From: Nectonema munidae
Lineage: Eukaryota > Nematomorpha > Nectonematoida > Nectonematidae
Direction: 5' to 3'
NCBI GenBank assembly: GCA_030549495.1
Contig: JAUIRK010000014.1
Coordinates: forward strand, 496,001-560,000
Length of the DNA stretch: 64,000 nt
Part shown: one piece after another, positions 1-11,949 of the stretch
How the letters are laid out: each line of letters starts with the position of its first letter
Position numbering within the stretch: the stretch's first letter is position 1
Made by a program: the position numbers and the translations under genes
Notes under the pieces: model-generated
What the model was told of the DNA's origin: nothing
Databases searched by the model: none
Seen by the model: only the letters and a program-made list of their open reading frames with translations

Positions 1-1550
1 TTATAAATTGACATGTGCAAAGGATGCCGATATTGCCCTTCCAGAATCATGAAGACCGCAATAAAAATCAGTAAAACAATCATCATACCTTATTTTTTAA
101 AAAGAAAAATAAAATTAATTAACTCCACTTTTGAAAATAATACACACTAGTATTTAGCTATTATAATAATTGATTGCGTTTTCATCTTGCATGCAAAAGA
201 ATAAAGATAGTTCCATTTCTAAATGTTAATGCTATCCTAAATCATTATAATTGAGGGCTTTGCTGTTTTTATTCGTAGCTAAAATTGGTTGGTACATTCG
301 CATCGGTAGCGTCCCCTCTGGCTATTAGAAAGTTTTACGAATGTTAAAGTTATATCTTTAAAGTTCATATCTTTATTCTAACTTGTATTACTATGGATAC
401 TGACTGATTGCTGGAAAGAATTTAATCCCTCATATATCATTATTATCACACATGATCAATAATAATACAAACAAACCTCATTTTAAAGTAAAAGTGAAAT
501 GAGGTCACCATTAAAAATTTTCTTCGACATCAGGTGGATAAAAATTAGACTCACTTTTACATGAAAATGATTGAGAATAAAAAGGTGGCTGCACGACAAT
601 GCATTGACTTTTTTGACGAAATCTTGATGTGGCAAATCCATTACCCAAAATCTATAAGGACTGGTGTTTTGTAGCTTGAATCTACTTTTGTCAAAGGTAC
701 AACTTATCTAGAATAAAAGATTAGATAGTAAATATCAATCCTGTTTTAAAGTGTTAAAAAATATTGGTAGGAAGTGCGGTTTTTTTATTCTCCTCACTGA
801 TGTAATCTCAATGTTTAACATTGTTCCATTTTTTTAGTGGCGTAAAAGAACAGATTTAGCAAGTAATCAAAGCAAACAATAAATACAAAAATTGTCTTAA
901 AACTATATATTGATTAAAACAATTAATTATATAAAAGTAATTGTGTATTTTATGTTGGCACTTGTTATAGACACCATTTACTTCTCTCCTAATCAGGTCT
1001 GGGATAATGCAATACCTGTTTCAGGGTATGTAGTAGGGGGTAGGTGAACTTTTTTTATTATTATAATTTTCAATATTTATGATAAAACAATTTTTGTCCG
1101 ATGAACACACCACCATTATTACCCGACATTATACTTGCATTGTAAGCTCCCAATCCCATCATAACTGCGGATAACTACTTGGCTTTTATCAAGTCAAATT
1201 ACCTTCTTTGTAATCCTGATCGCATCACCACCTCCTTCCAGCTCAGTGATTCCTTGAGTTAAACTTTTTTATTGCTTTTTAGGCCTGGTTTTATGGATGT
1301 AAATCTTTTCTTAATGCCTCAAAGTATATCGAATAACTCATGGCCTATCAAGGAACAAGATTTTATTCCATATGTTTTATAAAAATGCCCGTGTACGTAT
1401 GTGTACGCTAGTTTATAAGTACTTAACTAGTTGTAAAAAATGATGTGTTTTTACCATATAATCGACAAAGTTTATTTTCCGTGTATAAAAATTGCCAAAT
1501 AAGGAAATTTTTTTTTAACAAATTAAACAAAATCAATAATTTTGTGAGAG
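1..1550. other. AT-rich non-coding flank
   Basis: I see no coding motif, terminal repeat or tRNA-like box here. It is low-complexity AT-rich sequence downstream (in element sense) of the piggyBac remnant that follows. A TTAA, the piggyBac target tetranucleotide, occurs near 1423, but no terminal inverted repeat could be matched, so the element boundary is not placed. Confidence 0.5.
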
Positions 1551-2308
1551 TATAAAGCTTTTTAAAATGTCCATTATCAATACATAACGCCACATCACAA
1601 GTCTCACATATAATACTTGTTTTTCTCACACATGATGAGATGGCGCATCGTCTCACTTTTCCCACATGCCCCGTTGACATCTTTCAGATAGCGGAATATT
1701 TTCATGAATCCTAAAATTGCCTTTATCCGTAGACTTTCTTGGATAAAAAATAGGATATCTATCTGGCATCAAATATGAAGATGTTATTGACCATAATAAA
1801 TCTTGATTTTTATTGTAATTTGCTATTTTTTATAATTTGAAGGACGCAGCGAGCAATGTAGAAGGTATGTTTGCCATATGCAGCCACCAACATTTTTCGA
1901 TTTGTCTTGAATGCGATACATAGCAGCGGTTGAGTCTAGCAAGTCGACACCTCCCATAGATTCATTGTATTCTTTTATCAACTTGGGCTGCATAATTTGA
2001 ATAAACTGCCTTTTGTTCGAGCTCCAACGTTTGAAAATTAGAAAACACCGTGACATTCCCCTCTCCATCCAACGTATAGCGATTACACCCATTTTTTCAT
2101 TCTTTGCTACTGATAACGAACCTCTTTCGACTAGTTTTTTACAGTGCAAGTTGTACATAAGCACTTTCTATCAATCGTGTAGAGCTGAACCCTTTATACT
2201 AAAAAACAAAGCACAGTTGTCAAAAGATGTAAGTTGTAAGCATAGTTGATGCACCACACGATCATTGAGAAATTTACCAGGTGTTCCCATTATTCCCTTT
2301 GCTCCAGA

Positions 2309-2857
2309 ATATGGTACCAAAGTTGCCAACTCTACCGCTTTCGGCGGTAGACTACCGCTTTTTGACTTTTTTTTGGGCTACAGCTTTTGAGATGGGTTCT
2401 ACCGCTTTTTGACTTTTTTTTGGGCTACAGCTTTTGAGATGGGTTCTACCGCTTTTTGAAAATTTTTCAGCTTTTGAATGCTAAAATTTTTATTGGCACA
2501 CTTTGACCATATGCTGCATCACGTGCTTAATATTTGTTTTGTTTGTTTTTTTTTACTTTTTTTTCATCGATTTATGTTTTTACATAAATATATAGACTAT
2601 GTAAACCAATTTTTACTTCTTGAAGAATGAGTGATAATAAAAATAAAACAAAAAGTCGTTACGACAACTGTTTTAAAGAAGAATGGATTCAAAAATTTGA
2701 ATTTATTATTACTAAATCCAAATTAGGTTCTTCCCATGCATTTTGTCGTACTTGCAATGCAAAAAAAGCATAAAAATTTTTAGGGTCCATGTGTCGTTTT
2801 CGAAAAAAAGTCTACCGCTTTGGTCTTCTATGAGGTTGGCAAGTATGCCATATGGTA
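2309..2857. mobile_element. 533-bp hAT derivative nested in piggyBac, with TSD
   Basis: A block at 2317-2849 sits between the two halves of the piggyBac transposase. It is flanked by a perfect 8-bp direct repeat ATATGGTA (2309-2316 and 2850-2857), the duplication length typical of hAT. Its ends are inverted: CCAAAGTTGCCAAC on the left, and GGCATACTTGCCAAC as the reverse complement of the right. Removing the block and one repeat copy restores continuous piggyBac similarity. Inside are two tandem copies of a CTACCGCTTTTTGAC unit (about 2346-2455) and a short transposase N-terminus (see next entry). It is an internally deleted, non-autonomous element that inserted after the piggyBac copy. Confidence 0.8.
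2627..2773 (+). pseudogene. hAT transposase N-terminal stub (BED-like)
   Basis: A 48-codon open frame starts at an ATG inside the 533-bp hAT derivative. The protein begins MSDNKNKTKSRYDNCFKEEW and ends HAFCRTCNAKK. The Trp-rich stretch followed by a CxxC pair looks like the start of a BED-type zinc finger of hAT transposases. The expected His pair, the catalytic core and the dimerisation domain are absent. It is on the opposite strand to the surrounding piggyBac coding sequence, as expected for an independent insertion. This is the only protein trace of the parent autonomous element in the window. Confidence 0.55.
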
Positions 2858-3299
2858 AGGATAGCGAGTTTTCTCAGCTAAGATGAAATTTTGATAACCA
2901 AAGCAAACTGACTTACACCTAATTGTTTGCTTTGCTAGATGACAACGACCTGTATATGGTATCATTTGCTCATCAATTGCGTAGTGGGTATCAAAAAAAT
3001 CCAAAACTTTTCAGAACAGAGTTAGAAAGATTGTAAAGGGGTCTTACTTCAGTAAGCTTGTCTTCTTTTTGCAAATTTTTATTATCAGACAAATGAATAA
3101 AAGTTAATGTAAACTTTCACAATACATGCGCAGTCTCGAAAGCTTGTGAAATATTGAAAAATAAAATAAAATTCCAACAAATTTTTCAAAATAGCATCAT
3201 CGAACAAAAAATAATTATTGTTTTTAGTTCTTTTGCATAACAAAGAGTTTCTGTAACGACATGACCATCTTGTATCATTATTGAAAAACACGGTAATTC

Positions 3300-6200
3300 C
3301 GTTGAAATCATCTTCTATTATCCGCCTTGAGATTTCTGCTTGTTACTTAATTTCTCTAGAGACGGTGGATTCAAATTAGACTGGAATGCATCTCTTTTAT
3401 TCCAACTTTTTCTTGCAAGTTTAGAACTGAGCTGTGAGAGAAAAATATTCTTCAACCATTTTATTTTCTGTAGATTTTTCAGAAAAATAAGTGTCTTGCA
3501 TGCAGTGATCAATATCTTTTAAACTATAAAATTAGATGATTTGACCTTTTCTAAGAAAATTTTCAAAATTTTCTTGGAAAGTATTTAATTGAACTTTCAC
3601 ACTTGAACATATTTCCGACATTACAGTTAAGTCGTTAGTCATATATCATCTAAGAAATTGTCATCAATATTTTCTTTGTAAGTTTTTATTCAGGCGAAAT
3701 AAGAACAATGTCAAGTTGTTCTGTATTATCAATTATTAAATTTAAAGCACAATCTAGAAATTCATGTGTATTTTTTTATCAATATAAACTTTAATATGTG
3801 ATTATGGATGCTGTCATTTTCCTCTTTATTTCCTTCCGAGTTATATACTCTTTCTGAAGTTTGTACTGATTTATCAAAGACATCATCTCACATAACATAA
3901 ACACCGAACTTTTTTTCTTGCTTTGCAATAGCATAGACTTTAGAGTTATCGAAGTTGTCATCAAACTTTGAATAACTCCATTTTTTTAGAAACATTTTTT
4001 GGTCCAATTTTTTTGCCTTGGTACATATACAATATTTCCTTCTAAGAAATAGTTTTTTTCCCATCATGCGTAAAAATGCGGAAGCCCTTTCTATAACGAA
4101 ATATCTTCATATTCTACCTACACATATATTCAGTTAGTAAAGTAAATTGTTTTAAAATTTATTTAGGATATTGGTCTATGAATTGACAGGTATGTAGCCG
4201 TGAATTTAAATTTGGCCATTTTAAATAGAAACGAAGGTTTACAACGTATGGAAAAAAATTTGCTACAAATCTGAAATTTATATAGATTAGCTCTTCCATT
4301 CTCTAAGTTATGCGCTATAAATTACATGAAGATGAAGTCATTTGTACTAAGTTTTATTAACAAAAATTTTGAGGAACGTGCAAAAACATTGACAAATATT
4401 TAAAGCAATCTTGTTAAAAAAAGAAATATGATAAGAATAATGATGCTATATATATATAATTTCTGGAATACAATACTTGATTGTTTAAATTATTTTTTCT
4501 AACGTGTGTATTCTAGTACATTAATTTAATTCCTTCAGTTACAGAAATCAATAGGGGGAAACCTTTTAAGCTTAAATTTATAGAGGATACTTTCTTACAT
4601 AGTTATGTCTCTTAAAATGTTTATTGGCTTTTCTTCAAATTACTGGCTACATTACTTCCTTTGATGAAATATAGCTCAAATTCGCATTATGAGGTAGAAA
4701 TTAATGAAAAATATATTTAAAATATTCATTCTAAGGCTTAACATTTAAACGGTAAAGTAATATGGAAATCTACTCAAAAGCCAAGCAAGTCTTTTAAATA
4801 ATATACAAAAGAAATAGAATTGAGAGAATTCAGAATTATTGGCAGGCGAAAGGCTTTTTCGCTCCCTTGAAATCACATTGGAAGGGGGGGGGGGGGGGGG
4901 GGGGTGTGGGCGTCGCCCACCACTACCCTCGCCCACCAAGATATGGCCTCTAGATCTGTTCAAAAGAAAATAAATAATTTTGGATCACATTCCTCTGATT
5001 TTTTCGTATATTCTTTGTTTTTTCACCAATTTAAAGATCTTTTGGAAGCTTTGTGTATTATATTTTTAAACATTTTAATTAACTTGGACATAAATGTGAT
5101 AATTTGCAATTTCAATTTCTATATTCACCATTACGAAATCTAAATTTACGAAGCTGATACATTAACTTGGCCGTAGTCTAAATTTTAGCGGGACAATTTG
5201 CTTAATTTCGAAACTTAGTTCTTAAATAAAAAATGTAATGCATGTTAAAATTTAAGACTAATGACTTGATTGAAAGAGACATAGGAAGACTTTATTTGTT
5301 GAAGATAAGCGACTATGAGGTAAGTTTTTTTCTTCAAAGGATTCCTCTATTATTTATTTATTTTTGAAAATGTTCTTTTTTTACTTTGATATCAGATCGC
5401 CTATCGCTCTATGCCGCTCTGATCGCCTTGTTGCGATCCTCTGTCACGAGATCTTTTCCCTTACTCCGTAAAATTCGATACTGATAAGATAAAATGGTTC
5501 TTTCTAAAAGTACTATCGAAGTTCTGTAGTTATCAACTTCCTTTATTATAACTTTGTCATCTCAATCGATACTTTATTTGGTTTTTAAAATTGCAAGTGG
5601 TATGTAAGTGTCTTTCTCCCTAATGCTTGCTTAAGTGGGCAATCTCTCCTCTACCTATAATAAGAAAGTAAGTTTATAATAAAAAAATTACCTGGAAATT
5701 GGGGTATGAGTGGCGTTGTGGAGTTGAAGTCGTATTAATTATTTGCGACTCTGACTCCGATCTTAAAAATAGTAATATTCATAATTGGTAGATTAAAAAT
5801 AAATCCATGGTCACCCTCTTTAGTTCTCAACGTTTCAAAAAAGGGAATATAAAAAATCTTTATCTTTTTAGTCGAACGTTTGGTTTTTTTGCACCCCATA
5901 CAAAAAGGCTGAAAAATTCAATAAGTTTAAATAATGAATTTTTGAATTACACAAATGCCTTGTGAAGAAACATTGCTCAGTTTATGAGTAGAAAGTTTTT
6001 GGAAAAATCTTTTAAACCAAATACTTTTGATAAAATAATTTAGGGTAAATTTGGTTTTTTAATGCTATTGTTTTGGCTTAGATAAAAGGGTTATAGACAA
6101 GTATTTTGAAATCTTTTATACGATTGTAAGAAAGACACTAAACTACAAATAGAAACCAATAAAACGACATTTTAATAAATTATGTTAAGGAAAATAGATC

Positions 6201-6347
6201 AAAAATTTTGCGTTGCAAAAAAAGCACACACGTGTAAGATTCACAACAGTTAGCGATATTAAAGATTATTAAAGTCAAAGTCACATAATCATAAATAGTC
6301 GGATTTTGAGTTGGAGTCTTAAATTATTTTCAGACTACACAACCAAA
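3300..6347. other. Non-coding AT-rich stretch
   Basis: Apart from the G tract at 4884-4904 I see nothing assignable. Open frames here are short, low in complexity and overlap one another on both strands. A short GC-richer patch near 5395-5455 has no tRNA box or coding motif I can recognise. Confidence 0.5.
4884..4904 (+). repeat. Uninterrupted G21 tract
   Basis: Twenty-one consecutive G residues lie in otherwise AT-rich DNA, followed by a short GC-rich stretch (GTGTGGGCGTCGCCCACC) that contains a small palindrome. Long G runs recur close to hAT termini in this window (about 7843, 16365, 19205, 36447). This may therefore be an orphan transposon end, but no inverted partner or target duplication was found. 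The tract could form G-quadruplexes and may vary in length. Confidence 0.7.
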
Positions 6348-6497
6348 GGGCGTGAGTAAGGTTGGTTAGGTACTCGGTTTCGATAACTCAAGGTCTTGGG
6401 TTCGATCCCGCATCAAGCTTCCTTTCTTAATAGTTTGATACAAGCGGCGCAATTGTGCCTTCTCAATGAAAACACCCTACGGTACCATTACTTTACC
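6348..6497 (+). repeat. tRNA-derived SINE (family A, copy 1)
   Basis: Starts GGGCGTGAGTAAGGTTGG and carries a pol III box A-like segment (GGTTGGTTAGG) and a near-consensus box B (GGTTCGATCCC) at tRNA spacing. It continues through CGATCCCGCATCAAGCTTCC to a tail ending GGTACCATTACTTTACC. Two more copies are at 21725 (plus) and 60440 (minus). The internal promoter would be read by RNA polymerase III, and mobilisation would depend on a LINE in trans. No target duplication was resolved. Confidence 0.75.
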
Positions 6498-7842
6498 AAA
6501 GAAATATAGACAATAATAAAATCAGAAATCTAAAAGTAATATTTTTAAAAAGTTAATGTGTTTTTATTGAGTTATAAGATTATCGCTATCTTGCACAAAA
6601 TGTGATTGAAAAATTCGTGCACAAAATTTGAACAACAGGGTTCTGGTTTGAATTTCCTGTTGTGTTCCCCGTCAGGTTTATCATGGTAAAGTGTCCAGGA
6701 GTAATGAGTCAAAGTCATTCTAGAAGCCTTGGTACTCTCCATTAAATTAATGACCTAGTGCAGGGGTTCTCAACCTTTTTTGACCTATGCCCCCTGTTAT
6801 GTAACTAGAAATGTTTACGCCCCCTTCCTGTTTCTCTTTCATACTTTTCATCTTACTCTCCTTACCCTTCTTCTCCACCTTCACTCTCTCTTACCTATGC
6901 TAGTCCTCTTGTTTTTATCGTCCAAAATACTCTTATGAAAATTGAAAAAACAATAAAAACAAAGATATTTTTATCTAATAAAACTGAAAAAAGTTTAATG
7001 AGATTTTTGGCATTGCTTCGACGCCGTAAGTTTAGGTATTCTCGTTTCAATTCCACTGATTGCACAACGAAGATCATTATCTATGTTCAATTTGTTTCTT
7101 GATTTTGTTTTTATTGAAAAAACAGCAGAGAATGTGGACTCACAGAGTTAAGTTGAACCAAAGAGAACCAAAACTTTTAAAGCTATACTCGCCACTTTAG
7201 AATCTCAGCAACTGAATCAAATTTTAATTCAAGTAATTCTTCTTGAATTTCTTCTTCAACTTTTTCAACTTCACACTGGAAAGGATTCATCTATGTTAGG
7301 AAAGTATTTTAAAAACTCTTCTTTCAAATGCTCCAAATGCAGGACTACTTGCTTTTTTAAATCTAAGCACATAGCACTTCCATTAAGAGCCAAATCAAAG
7401 TTGGTGAAAGCTGCTTTATTATTTTGCTCAATTCTATTTTTCCATAAAAATAGCTTTGCAATGAAAGTGTGAATTATGTCGTTGTAAGTTAAAATGTTCA
7501 TGTTCATATTTTTGCCTTGAAGTTTGAGATTCAGCGCGTTTAATGCTTCGAAAATAAAATACCAACCAAATATGCCACGCAAATTTGAAAGTTTGTAGAT
7601 TTGAACTTTGTTAAAAGATTGGTTTTATTTTGTATTTTCAAGAAAGCTTCAACTTCCGTCCGCAATTTGTATATTCTTCCAAGCATATTACCTCTGGAAA
7701 GCCAACACGTCTTTGTGTAAAAAAGTAAGTTTTTTACTTCTGATCCCATATCTTCTCGCAAAAGCCTGAAAAGACGACCGTTTAATGCTCCGTCTTTAAC
7801 CCTATTAGTGCTGGGCAAAATTTGTCCCCTCAAGTGCTGGGA

Positions 7843-7873
7843 GGGGGGGGGGGCGTAAAGTGCCCCCCCCCCC
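7843..7873. repeat. G11-N9-C11 hairpin
   Basis: Eleven G, nine other bases (CGTAAAGTG), then eleven C form a perfect 11-bp stem with a 9-nt loop inside the decayed hAT coding region. The left side is preceded by two copies of AGTGCTGGG, 28 bp apart (7807 and 7833). This looks like a nested terminus or a fold-back scar that interrupts the transposase, but no outer partner was identified. Confidence 0.65.
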
Positions 7874-7935
7874 TATTTTTCTCAGATATTAATAAGTTTT
7901 TATAAATATTTTTAATGTTACATATATATTTTAAC

Positions 7936-8180
7936 TATGCTGAATTCACTGGTGATGTCCATTTTTTATCAAAATCAATCAAACCTGTCAAAAAATTGAT
8001 TTATATTTAACAGCTCATCTCAAAAAGGAACTTTTTATTTAAATAATTATATAAATTTTTTTACACATGTATACCCATTTTCAAATATGCTGAATTCAGT
8101 GGTGATATTCATTTTTTATGAAAATCAATCAAACTTGTCAAAAATTGATCTAAATGTGACAGCTCATCTCAAAAAGGAAC
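7936..8180 (+). repeat. Local duplication, about 95 bp, 150-bp period
   Basis: Copies at 7936-8031 and 8086-8180 both run from TATGCTGAATTCA to CTCATCTCAAAAAGGAAC, with scattered mismatches. They lie 150 bp apart within the hAT element and displace its catalytic core. The divergence between copies means the duplication is old. Confidence 0.75.
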
Positions 8181-9359
8181 CTTTGTCTGATCCAAGACCT
8201 GAATTCGGATGTCTTCTAAAAGTTCATCAATTATTCTTTTCACTGTGTCATCAGACAAAGAAATATGTGAGAGTTTTTTCGAACTCTCGGACCTAAAATC
8301 AATTCGTTGGCTAGAAGTAGTCATGTCTTTATCAATTTTTCTCCAATGTCAAGACTTTTTTTTCGCTATTAGCAAGGAAATTTAATAAGAGTCTTGGACA
8401 GCTGTCAAATTCTGTTTTAAAAATGGGGGACTGTTGGTCAAGTTTAACATTTTTCAGTGAGTCTCGTTTTGCTTCAAAAAATGAGAGTGGTTTGTTTGTG
8501 AGTGTAGGGTGGATGGTTTTCAGGTGGCGTTCAAGACGATTTGGCCTCATTGAATCATTACTCAAAACTTTGTAGCAAATAACACATTGAGGAACTTGAA
8601 CATCATTCTATTGAAAGAAAATAAATCCCTATTTCAGATAATCATCTTGATAATTTTTCTTTTTGGAATTTATTGGAAAAAAAATACAAGTTACAAATAA
8701 TACAAATAATTTGTACTAAATGCAAATAGCATCAAGTTAAAATTGATATAAATTTAAATTGATATTTTAATACAAATCAAAAAAGAAAAATAATTTTTTT
8801 TATAAATTACTTGTTTATACACTGTTAAAAGAAATAATATAAACAGATCAGAATTAATTGAGCTGCGCCATTTTGAAAATTTGAATAGAAAGAATATTTA
8901 AATATCAAACATGATATTTAATTTTATCAACATGATTTAAGAGTGGCGAGGATTATCCGCTTACTATAAACAAACCTAAAAAATCTCAGTGATTGAAGTT
9001 CAATTTTTTTTAAAAGATAAAGGAAAAATTATTTTTTCACCAGCAGTTTACGCCCCCTTGTTTCCTTCTCACGCCCACTAGGGGGCGCGCCCCACCGGTT
9101 GAGAACCCATGACCTTGTGAGATATTTCACCATGTTTATCAAGCGCTAATTCAACACTGCCAGTAAAAAAAGTGAGATGGAGTCGAAGATACAAATATCG
9201 AAGATACTTTCCATGAGTATTTTTCATAGACATTGACATGAAGTAAAATTTCCAGATTCTGATATGATTTATTAAGATGGACGGGTGTGCTATAGGAATT
9301 AATAGCTTCAAATTACAGTTATGGAGAAAAAATTTTTTGAAGAGTCAATATTAAAATTT

Positions 9360-9720
9360 CACTTTGAAGGATTATCATTTTCGTATATCAAAAAGTCCAT
9401 GGATGTTATTGGCAAAACAAAGCCGCCTTCAACAAAAATACATTTTATAAGGACATTTTTTTGTCCAAAATAATTTATAAAAACAGCGTGCTCTAGCATG
9501 CATACAGCCATTTTTGGAATTTATATATAATGCATTTATATACAAAGAACCTTTGATGATTGGAATTCCTTGTCGCAGTGAAGTTGTTAATTCTCTTATA
9601 GTTAACGATTTTAAAAACAAACTTGATTCATTTTGGCAGTCTAGAATATTATATTTTATTATTTAATAGTATCAAGAGGCAAATTTTACAGGCATTGATC
9701 TCTAATTTCCTTAAATAAAT
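9360..9720 (+). pseudogene. LINE reverse-transcriptase C-terminal scrap (CR1-like)
   Basis: Near 9558-9640 the plus strand reads WNSLSQ, then, after a shift of frame, EVVNSLIVNDFKNKLDSFW. This matches the conserved C-terminal end of CR1/Rex-type LINE ORF2 (WN-LP-VV-S-S-FK-LD-W). The same end motif occurs in the LINE near 34840-34920. Upstream similarity is lost. It is an old 5'-truncated copy, likely unrelated to the hAT immediately before it. Confidence 0.5.
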
Positions 9721-10149
9721 ATGTTATATGTTATGATCTGAAATCAAAATTTCTCATCTTTAAAACTTACGTAAAGTCAAAAATTAAATCTATTATTGAA
9801 AATAGCATTAAAAACTTCTTTGACATATTATATGCTTGATAAAAAAGACTTTTTGACCAGTCTTTATTCTCAATTTGTTTGTTTACTCGATCAAAGGTGG
9901 TTTTTTAAGTGGGTCGTCGCCTAATGAATTCGAATAAGCTCAAATAGTATTAAATGTCAAGAATTGGAACTGATAGAATCGTTAGAGGACTGTAATTATT
10001 TCTTGAAACCAAACAATGATTATCGAAACTTGGAGAAAGGCATTATAGAATAAAATTCTACTGAATTACGATTGTGATCAAGACGCTAAGAATATTTGAT
10101 TTTATATAAACCAAAAGGGAAAAATCATATGCCATTTTACTGAATTAGC

Positions 10150-10860
10150 TCTTTCCTGAATCTGTTGTCATCGACTCAATTAAGTCAAACGCTTTCACTC
10201 ATTTCTTTCTTCTTACGCTTCTCGAAATATTTGAATTTTATTGATCACAACTCTTTTTACAAAAATTCGATGATTGTGTAGATTATGGGAAAATTGGAGA
10301 AAGCCCAAACTGAATAGTTTTCATCCACCTTATCTTCTACTAATTTCTAATCCTTTTATTCTTAGTAAGTCTTTCAAATTTTTTTTTATTTCTGTAAAAA
10401 TGTCCTTTAAAAGTCCCTGAAAGAGTCAAAATTATTGTACATGTTGAAAGATGTCCAAATTATACATATTTCCATAACCATTAATAAGAACATTAGATTT
10501 GCATTGAAACATTACCTAAATTCTAAAAATTATAAGCCTGTTAATCTTTTCTGAACTTTAATTCAGTGAATTCAAATCTAAAATCATAAACTACTAATCA
10601 TCTTGAGTTTCAACAAAATGAAGTAGTTCACCTTCGGGAATCTAATGATGAAACAGACATCGTGTACGTCGATTTTCACAAAACGTTTTCAAACTCTCAT
10701 GCATGACTACTTGATTCTGGAAGTTGAATCCTGAGTATTTACAAACGTAAACGTGTAAACTATTTTCTCAGAAATAGCAAACTAAGTGTTGCTCTAAATG
10801 ACAACTATTGCGAACAAGCCCTTTTTGCTAGTGGTATGTCTGGTTTTATTCAATATTTGA
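10150..10860 (+). pseudogene. Very degraded LINE reverse-transcriptase remnant
   Basis: Around 10655-10690 the plus strand reads ETDIVYVDFHKTFSNSH, the equivalent of the catalytic palm motif DVVYVDFSKAFD of LINE reverse transcriptases. It is followed by a weak SIYKRKRVNYFLRNSKLSV match to the next conserved block. No frame is open over any length. It may belong with the C-terminal scrap at 9360-9720, but the order is wrong for a single collinear copy. Confidence 0.4.
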
Positions 10861-11629
10861 TAAATGATCCATTATATCTCAGACATTCTGGAATAAATTT
10901 ATGTGATATGTTTAAAAACATTATTCAATTGACGCTACAGCTTGACTTATTGAAGGTTTTATCCAATATTAAATGGCTTAGAGAAAATTAGCAAGAGAGT
11001 TTTTGACAAAGAAGCTTGAAAGCAGAATATAACTTCATGTTTAGATTTAAAAGAGATATGATACCAACATAAAATATTATCAACAAGAATATGAAAAATT
11101 TCTAAAGTGTTATTATCAGAATACTCATCAAAAGACATAAGATGCACGTCCTCAATTTTAAAAAGAATTACTCAAAAAATCATATTTAAGAATTTTTTTC
11201 AAAAGTATGATAAACTAATTTTGTTTTTTAATCTTCTTCTTTTAACGTTTTCAAAAATAGGTGCTTTTTGGAAAGGTAATGATTGTAATCACGCATACTT
11301 TTATTTTGAAATACATTATTCTGCTTTTATTTTACAAATTATTATCTATATATTTATCTCAATTTAGTTTTTTCCGTTCGCAAATTCTATACGTAACGCA
11401 TCTTATGCCATCACTGGTTTTAACTAATCTAATTACCCTATAATCAAAAAAATTAGTTTGAACATTTCTTGAACTAATTTTGACAATCTACGATCTGATT
11501 GCCTGGGAAAACTGATGCTTAGCAAGGCAACATTTTTTCGTTTTCATCAAATTCTTCCTATATTGTACATCTCAAGATCATAGTTCTTTTCTCAATTTTA
11601 CGCTTAACAATTATATAGATCTTCTATAT
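10861..11629. other. Non-coding AT-rich stretch
   Basis: No recognised motif. Two short overlapping open frames (11107-11443) are rich in Phe, Leu, Ile and Lys, as expected from random AT-rich DNA, and have no recognised domain. Confidence 0.45.
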
Positions 11630-11949
11630 ACTATAACCAGGGCCGGATTAAAGATAAACAGGGCCTGTGGCTTTTTTCAACGCGGGGCCCCATGAACTTT
11701 AGCCCTCCAAAAATTCCAGCATTTATAATTTAAATTCAGGTTTTCACTCAATTAGTTTACAATTTTCCCTTTTATTTACAGACAACAGACAGTGACATTT
11801 ATATATAATGCACCATACAATTCGTTGACTCAAATATTGAGTAGGGTACAGTAAAAAAAGTCACTTAAAAAACAACAAAAATTTTGTTTCTATAAATCGA
11901 TCATAAGTTATGTTTCATTAAATGAATTTTTGTTTTTGATGCCATCAAA

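Larger units (their letters stand above)
1550..3300 (-). mobile_element. piggyBac transposon remnant (copy 1)
   Basis: Decayed piggyBac-superfamily transposase read on the minus strand. From N- to C-terminus: a stretch matching the pre-catalytic region near 3000-3060 (DKLTEVRPLYNLSNS); the first catalytic block near 2930-2990 (HYAIDEQMIPYTGR, Asp of the DDD triad); then, beyond an insertion, the second block (VVHQL...FDN) near 2210-2270; the third block (KLIKEYNESMGGVDLLD) near 1940-1985; and the C-terminal cysteine-rich domain (CETCDVALC) near 1590-1660. Known family role: cut-and-paste transposition at TTAA. Stops and frameshifts break the frame several times, including two stops just before 2164, so it cannot make an enzyme. 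No TTAA-flanked ends were found. The 5' limit near 3300 is approximate, because coding similarity fades there. Confidence 0.85.
6990..8610 (-). pseudogene. BED-finger hAT transposase (SCAND3/ZBED5-like), broken
   Basis: Read from 8610 downward. The BED zinc finger is near 8500-8605 (CVICYKVLSNDSMRPNR, then HLKTIH). A pre-catalytic piece follows near 8200-8300. After an interruption comes the segment ALNGRLFRLL...CWLSRGNMLGRIYKLRTEVE (about 7650-7790), then LNALNLKLQGKN and KLFLWKNRIEQ (about 7420-7530). The C-terminus, matching the family's CKIS-type end, is near 7020-7120. The catalytic core around the first and second Asp is missing or scrambled where the duplicated and G/C-rich sequence lies (7800-8200). 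Several frame changes occur, so this is an inactive copy. Confidence 0.8.
6753..9119 (-). mobile_element. hAT transposon, full length but decayed, with TSD
   Basis: Element at 6761-9111 (2351 bp). The termini are inverted: CAGGGGTTCTCAACC on the left and CATGGGTTCTCAACC as the reverse complement of the right. The flanks are an 8-bp duplication with one mismatch: ACCTAGTG (6753-6760) and ACCTTGTG (9112-9119). It encodes a minus-strand transposase of the BED-finger, SCAND3/ZBED5-like type. The central TA of the target duplication fits NNNTANNN, the consensus known for the Buster branch of hAT. It contains a local duplication (7936-8180) and a G/C hairpin (7843-7873) that interrupt the coding region. 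Confidence 0.85.

Noticed and set aside
4745-4963. 72-codon frame rich in Pro, read antisense through the G21 tract
   Set aside because: The Pro run is only the complement of the G tract. No domain and no start or splice context.
5395-5460. Short GC-richer patch with repeated GATCGCC motifs
   Set aside because: No pairing, coding or promoter-like logic could be established. Likely a chance remnant.
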